A DNA stretch of 64,000 nucleotides from Myotis daubentonii (Eukaryota; Chordata; Mammalia; Chiroptera; Vespertilionidae): positions 106,418,671 to 106,482,670 of the forward strand of contig NC_081844.1 of the NCBI RefSeq assembly GCF_963259705.1, in the 5' to 3' direction. Both the position numbers and the translations under genes were made by a program. Shown one piece after another: positions 59,073-64,000 of this stretch. A model generated the notes under the pieces. The model ran no database searches, was not told where the DNA came from, and saw nothing but the letters and a program-made list of their open reading frames with translations. Position 1 is the stretch's first letter. Each line of letters starts with the position of its first letter.

Positions 59073-60119
59073 AGAGCCCCCCTCCGCTTTTATTATCCCC
59101 CCTTTAGAGTCTTCATCCTTGTTTCTTGACTCATTTAGATGCCCTCCCCCAGCCCAAGGTTAGCCACTAGAGTGGGAACTTTGCATTGCTCTTAGGCATC
59201 GCTGGGCCTGTATAGAAGGTCAGCCAATATTTGATGAATGAACGGATGAGTGAATGAACGGGCTGATGTTCAGCTTCCAAAGCCACAGTCGGGTGAAGGG
59301 TGGGGGCTTCCAGGCATGTTCCTTAGCAGAGCAGTTGTTCCCTGCGGACCCTTTGTTCTCAGAAGAGAGGGGCGCAGACGCCGTCTGGCCCGGAGGCTGT
59401 TCTCCCCCAGACCTGCCCTGCAGAGTCCCGGGGAAGCCCCCAGAGGTGGGAAGGCCTCCCACCTGCTCCCCAGAATGCGACCTGCAGAGAAAAGCAGCGC
59501 GGATGACGGGACACACAGGCGGGGGGTGGGGGTGGGGGGGCACCCCGGGCGCGGGGCGGGGCGGGGCGGCCGCTCGCCGCTTTGTTTGCCTCTGTGTATG
59601 GCAACCAGAAACCACCGCGGCCAGCACTTCTGCAGAACCCGTCCTCCCGGCATTTTAATCTCCTAAACTGATTTGTCAGCACCAGGAAGTGACATGACAG
59701 CTTTCCTCACGAAAGGGAAACTCCTCCGCGTTACCATGGGGATGGAACCCACTGAATAATCACAGACCTATATCATCTTAAAGGTGTACACACAGGGATG
59801 GTATCCTCCCGGGGCGGGCGGGAGGGAAATGGACGCCGGAGGCTGCAGGTTCAAGGCAAATTAGCCCCTGATTTGCAAAATTCCAAGGAAAGGAGAGGGT
59901 GCTGTGGAGGCGTTTGGGGTTGGAATGATCCTAATGGGATAATGGGCGCCTGGAAACCACAGAAAGGCATTTTGCGTTGATGCATTTTCCATGGCCTAGA
60001 ATTGGAGTGCTGAGAGGAGCTTTACCTGTTAGATCCAGGGCATCCTGGTCATTTTATGGGGAGGAAAAATGAGACCCGCGGTGGCAGCAGGTCGCTAGGA
60101 GCTGGGAAAGGATCTAGGT

Positions 60120-60853
60120 CATGGGTGGGCAACCCCTGGCACGCGTGCCAAACATGGCACGTCAGTAACTTTTGCTGGCACGCAAAACCCTCTCTTATAA
60201 TCTTCCATTTACCTTTTTTTTTCTTAATATCGACTTTTTTATTTTTCAGATAAATTCAGTGTAGGTGCGTCTTAGATAAATAAATAATTTTACATAACAA
60301 GTTATCTCAAAGACCATAGACATGGATTGAGGAGAGAGGGGAAGAGCAATTTCTATGCCTCTGCCTTAACTCTCCCTGCCTTCCTAGATCCGACCAGTGT
60401 TTTGGTTTCATCCGCATACGCTTGTGAATCTTCGTTCTCAGGTATGAATTTTGTTAAGTCTCGTACTAGGAGTAGCCTGACGGATGAAAGGAGTAGCTCG
60501 TGCATATCTCCGAAGGTCACGAAATATAAACCTGATGTAAAATCTCTGTCATCGGTGATGCAGCAGCAAAAGTCCCACTGATCATATCAAACGGAGTCAT
60601 AAAGTTTTCTGTCGGACTATCAGTGTACATGTATACATTAAAAAATAAATGTATTTTTCATCATCATATACTGTGTTTTTGTTGCTCGAATGAATTTTAT
60701 TATTTCTTCAAGGTTCTTCACAGACGTACACCTTAAGAGATATCAAGTAGGTGTAACATGTTCTCAAAAAATTAGGGTTGGCACGCAGAAGAATTCTGAG
60801 TCAGAGATTTTGCTGGTTTTGGCACGCACTCACAAAAAGGTTGCCCACCCCTG
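60120..60853 (+). mobile_element. hAT transposon deletion derivative with transposase C-terminus
   Basis: 734 bp between perfect 8-bp duplications ATCTAGGT (60112-60119 and 60854-60861). The ends are CATGGGTGGGCAACCCCTGG and GGTTGCCCACCCCTG. Unlike the other hAT copies here it keeps coding sequence (see 60327-60581), so it is a link between the short MITEs and an autonomous parent. Confidence 0.92.
60327..60581 (+). pseudogene. hAT transposase C-terminal fragment
   Basis: An 84-codon frame whose second half reads YACESSFSGMNFVKSRTRSSLTDE, the hAT-family C-terminal dimerisation motif (typical pattern CExxFSxMxxIKSxxRxxLTDExL), followed by TTKYKPD-like text (VTKYKPDVKSL). The catalytic DDE region and BED zinc finger are absent, so it cannot be an active transposase. 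The first methionine is inside deleted sequence and is probably not a real start. Resemblance is to transposases related to the GTF2IRD2/EPM2AIP1/FAM200 group (inference from the motif). Confidence 0.8.
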
Positions 60854-60861
60854 ATCTAGGT

Positions 60862-63221
60862 GTTTCTCCAGGGTCCACTCCTTGCCACAGACTTACCTTC
60901 ATGAGGCCTCCTCCTCATCAGAAGGGAGCTGGCTTTATCATCTTCATTTTACAGATGAGAAAACAGGCCCAAACGCATAAATAGAGGTCCCACCCCAAGT
61001 TACACGTGAAGACCAGGGCGATGTCTGGCTGGCTGCAAAGCTCATCTTTCCCTTCTCCCTTAAGCTGCTTCTGGACTGAACTAGGACATGGGTCCCCAGT
61101 CTTCTCACAGACCCACGTTCCAATCTCTGCAATACCCTGTACTTGCTGTACGACCTTGAGCTAGAATTCAAGGGCTGTCCTCCCCCTCTCTGAGCCTCAG
61201 CTTCCTCCTCTGTACAGTGGGTGCTGCTGTGAAAGGTTTAATGGAAAGGGGTGCAAAGCAGTTAGCTGGGCACACAGCACCAGCTCTAAAATCGACAGCT
61301 CTGTTATCACATGACCAGTCTTAAATGATTGAGTTGTCTCTATTGCAATCTTCCATTGAGAAGCAAACGTTTTAATAATATGAGCATCTTTTTTCCCCCC
61401 CACTGAGGTACATTTTCCCCCTAAGAAAAGCCTGAAGACCGGGAATCAGATATACCGGGAAGGGAGCTGTCACCCGGCTCTCCTGGGTGGTGGGAGGTGA
61501 GTGGCTGTGCTGGGAGAAGTGAGGGGACTGCTTTCACTGGAGGCTCCCTGAGGCAGCCGCTGTATTTTTCCACTGCATGGATCACAGTGGAGATTAATTT
61601 GGGTCTAACCAGCGCCTGCCAAGCAGAAAGTGATGGCCCGAGCCCACGGGGAAGTCAGCCGTGGCATCTGCCACAGACTCGGAGCCGCTGGTATATTTCC
61701 ACGAAGGGACAGATTGGCAATGGTAAACGTCTAGAGTTTGATAACAACACTGGATAAGGTTTGTTTTGAAAGGCGTGAACACACTTGAAATCGGAAGCCC
61801 AGCCGAGGAAATGAGCCTGCCAGCCCAGAGTAAGTTCTTAGAACTTCAGAGAACACAGGGCTCTCCCAGGCCCTGGGCATCGGGTGGCAGGTGGTAAACG
61901 GATGGGGAAAGGTCCAGGCCGGCTGCACCCGAACCGCTGCCCAGGGGGCTACTGGACAAGTCAAGGCAGATGTTTCCTTCCCCGTTTCCTACAACGCTTG
62001 GTGCAGAAACAAGTGGTGGGGGCAGGAGCTAAGGGGTCAGTGAGCCAGGGGGTTCGCTGCTATTTCATTCAACATTATAGACGGGACCATGGGTTAGTGG
62101 TTGATGACACCTTCTCTGTTTTGGCCTGTTTGGCAAGAGAGAGTGAAAATCCAGAATGTCGCCCTGGAGCACGTTGGATTTAATAGCCTGGCTTCTTCAG
62201 CAAAATTATGAAATCAGAGAAGCAAGTGACCTGGAGGCAGCCACCGAACATGCTATGTACCCAGGCTGGGGCTCCGGGTGGATAGGCTCCAAAGCAGTGG
62301 TTCTCAACCTTCCTGATGCCGCGGCCCTTTAATACAGTTCCTCATGTTGTGGTGACCCCCAACCATAAAGTTATTTTCGTTGCTACTTCATAACTGTAAT
62401 TTTGCTAGTTATGAATCGTAATGTATCTGATATGCTATATGTGCTTTCCGATGGTCGCGACCCACAGGTTGAGAACCGCTGCTCCAAAGCTTTCATGATG
62501 GTCAGGTGAAGGGGCGCGCGGGGAGGGGGGACATGGGGGAGAGGGAGGGGGAGGGGATTCAGGTCCTCTGTTTATGTTGTATTTGCTTACAGTGCTTGGG
62601 TTTTTAACCATCTGAGGTATTATTTTCACAATAAAGGTCTTTTCAAAGGCAAAACAAGAGCATGTGAGAGAGGTAACTGCAAAGCACATGGACTTAGAAA
62701 ACAAAACAGAGGCAGGCCCAGTCCCGACTCCCGCCCCTTGGCGAGGCTGCGTCTCAGTCTTTGCAAACGATTGGCTGCTTTGTTTGCAGGGAGCACACGC
62801 TGCCTTGCATGTAGTAGGGACACATTTATTTATGTGAAGTGTTTGGAAAACTACCACCCTCATAACCAGCACAGCCTGAGAGAAGGGAGGCCTGGCATAT
62901 CATCTCGGAGAAGGTAGTAAATGAGAAGGCAACCCATCTCTTTTTAGCGCTGGCTCTGGGGACACAGGCCCCCTGGGTGGCACGGTAGGGGATCTATGGA
63001 GGGACACTGGAACCCAAAGTTAACACAAATCAGCTACAGCACCTGCTTTTTCCTGATCGATCCCACTTCTCTACCCACCTGACAACTCCTGTATCTCGTG
63101 GGACTGAGGCCACCAAGGAGTGTGGCATCAGATCCTAACGTGCATTCCGGAGGCCCTTGCTGCTGCACCCCTGTTTCTTCACTAGGGATCAGGGGCTGCC
63201 CAAGAAAGCAAGCATCTGAGA
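60862..63221. other. Intergenic block H, downstream of DUSP1
   Basis: MIR-like text at 60925-61010 (minus) and 61110-61270 (plus), the SPIN-like MITE, and a G-rich tract at 62515-62560. Otherwise unique sequence, including a transposon-free 61280-62286 interval, with no gene. Confidence 0.55.
62295..62481 (-). mobile_element. SPIN/URR1-like hAT MITE
   Basis: 187 bp in reverse orientation (CAGTGGTTCTCAACCTTCC to GAGAACCGCTG) with perfect 8-bp duplications CTCCAAAG (62287-62294 and 62482-62489). Confidence 0.93.
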
Positions 63222-63241
63222 GTTCAATAGAAATGCCATAA

Positions 63242-63247
63242 TTTATT
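63242..63247 (-). terminator. DUSP1 poly(A) signal AATAAA
   Basis: TTTATT on the plus strand is AATAAA on the DUSP1 strand, in the context CAGAATAAATTATGG. Cleavage is expected 10-30 nt further left, near 63215-63230. Confidence 0.85.
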
Positions 63248-63414
63248 CTGTTGTATAAAAAAAAGTCATCCTTATGTAACAAAATGTCTTCTCAGAAGAA
63301 GAAATATATTATTTCAGGTCATAAATAATCAGCAAACAGACAACTGTTGGCAACTAAAAACAGCAACACTGGCGCCTCCTTCCGCCAGTGCTGAGAACAA
63401 ACCTGCTCAGGCTG

Positions 63415-63422
63415 TATTTACA
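63415..63422 (-). promoter_or_regulatory. Pumilio-binding motif in DUSP1 3' UTR
   Basis: The DUSP1 strand reads TGTAAATA, an exact UGUANAUA consensus for PUM1/PUM2. It lies 8 nt from the miR-101 seed match, an arrangement in which Pumilio could affect microRNA access (inference). Confidence 0.55.
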
Positions 63423-63429
63423 GGACGTG

Positions 63430-63436
63430 ACAGTAC
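63430..63436 (-). promoter_or_regulatory. miR-101 seed match in DUSP1 3' UTR
   Basis: The DUSP1 strand reads GTACTGT, complementary to miR-101 nucleotides 2-8. MKP-1/DUSP1 is an established miR-101 target in other mammals, so this is probably the conserved site. Confidence 0.6.
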
Positions 63437-63512
63437 TCAACACAAAAACTGAGGTATTTGGTTCTTCTAGGAGGCGACACTGACCTTTGTGAAGGCGGGC
63501 CGCCCGCACAAA

Positions 63513-63521
63513 AATAAATAA
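63513..63521 (-). promoter_or_regulatory. AU-rich element nonamer in DUSP1 3' UTR (distal)
   Basis: A second TTATTTATT on the DUSP1 strand, in the context CTTATTTATTTTT. A weaker TTATTTATG lies at 63320-63328. Confidence 0.75.
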
Positions 63522-63778
63522 GGTATATTCGCATATGCATGTGTCGTCGGGAATGGTAACACTGGTACGTATGTCAAGCATGAAGTGTGTACAGAAAAAC
63601 GGGGGCAAGCGAAAAGAATCGGCTCACACGCGGAGTCCTTTCCCTTCTGCCCCTCTTTGTCAGGGGGACGCGAGGTACCCACTCGACGTTGGTCCCGAAT
63701 GTGCCGAGTCCAGCGAACGCCTTGATGCTCAGCCATCACTGTGGCTGCTTGGGAACCCAGTGGAACTCGGGGGAAATT

Positions 63779-63787
63779 AATAAATAA
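63779..63787 (-). promoter_or_regulatory. AU-rich element nonamer in DUSP1 3' UTR (stop-proximal)
   Basis: The DUSP1 strand reads TTATTTATT, a match to the UUAUUUA(U/A)(U/A) destabilising nonamer, about 105 nt after the stop. HuR, TTP and related proteins bind such elements in DUSP1 mRNA. Confidence 0.75.
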
Positions 63788-63890
63788 GTAAGGACCAGCC
63801 CTCAGGGGCCCCTCCCCGGAGTGACTGCATTTTCTCTCAAGGGGGAGCCTGGAGTCCCGGGGGGTGGTGAAGATCGCCTCCCGTGGCCTT

Positions 63891-64000
63891 TCAGCAGCTG
63901 GGAGAGGTCGTAATGGGGCTCTGAAGGTAGCTCAGCGCACTGTTCGTGGAGTGGACCGGGATGGAGACGGGGAAGTTGAAGACGGTGGTGGTGGAGGCGC
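63891..64000 (-). CDS. DUSP1: DUSP1 (MKP-1), C-terminal 35 codons, cut by the window edge
   Basis: Dual-specificity phosphatase 1 dephosphorylates the Thr and Tyr of activated ERK, JNK and p38 in the nucleus. Reading the minus strand leftward from 64000 gives a C-terminus ending NSALSYLQSPITTSPSC then TGA (complement of 63891-63893). This matches the mammalian DUSP1 C-terminal tail, including the TTTVFNFPVSIPVH segment and the SPITTSP region, whose serines are ERK targets in the human protein. The catalytic domain (HCxxGxxR) and rhodanese-like domain lie outside the window. The frame is intact. Orientation is opposite to NEURL1B, so the two genes converge. Confidence 0.95.
   Translation of the reverse strand, partial: ASTTTVFNFPVSIPVHSTNSALSYLQSPITTSPSC

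Larger units (their letters stand above)
56977..60111. other. Intergenic block G
   Basis: MIR-like text at 58635-58800 (minus) and L2 3'-end-like text at 59110-59255 flank a divergent Ves SINE. GC-rich unique sequence at 59300-59640 and lower-GC sequence at 59640-60110 hold no gene I can support. Confidence 0.55.
63222..63890 (-). other. DUSP1: DUSP1 3' UTR
   Basis: About 670 nt follow the DUSP1 stop, close to the usual length for this immediate-early gene. The stretch lacks transposons and holds instability elements (two TTATTTATT nonamers), a Pumilio motif, a miR-101 seed match and a canonical AATAAA near the end. DUSP1 mRNA is known to be short-lived through AU-rich element-binding proteins. 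The left edge is set about 20 nt past the hexamer and is an estimate. Confidence 0.85.

Overview
This is mammalian nuclear DNA, most probably from a vespertilionid (evening) bat such as Myotis or a relative. The organism call rests on the repeats. There are about eighteen Ves-type tRNA-derived SINEs, six non-autonomous Helitrons of the HeliBat type (5' TC, 3' hairpin plus CTAG, inserted between A and T), SPIN-like and other hAT transposons with 8-bp target duplications, and bat-type LINE-1 3' ends. That combination is characteristic of vesper bats.

Two protein-coding genes frame the window and converge on each other. On the left, plus strand, is NEURL1B (neuralized E3 ubiquitin ligase 1B), a Notch-pathway RING ligase. 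Coding exons 2-5 lie at 2407-2952, 5682-6395, 7862-7987 and 8342-8586, each with GT/AG borders and phase-1 junctions, followed by a long 3' UTR that probably ends near 12.7 kb. Exon 1 lies upstream of the window. On the right edge, minus strand, is the last 35 codons and 3' UTR of DUSP1 (MKP-1), a nuclear MAP-kinase phosphatase, with AU-rich elements, a Pumilio site, a miR-101 seed match and a canonical poly(A) signal. NEURL1B next to DUSP1 matches the arrangement on human 5q35.

The roughly 50 kb between them (about 12.7-63.2 kb) holds no gene I can support. It contains Ves SINEs, Helitrons, hAT elements (one nested inside another, one keeping the C-terminal end of a transposase), LINE-1 pieces (one with a twin-priming inversion), old MIR/L2/MER5-like remnants, a 16-bp GC-rich minisatellite at 19.0-19.3 kb and several microsatellites. 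Many long open frames there are by-products of GC-rich or repeated DNA.

The most interesting signals are: paired inverted CTCF-like motifs carried by the Helitrons and a related motif in the Ves SINEs; solitary strong CTCF-like sites near 24.15 and 28.35 kb; a diverged DNA element at about 29.66-30.64 kb with 15-bp subterminal repeats I cannot name; and the hAT transposase fragment at 60.1-60.9 kb.
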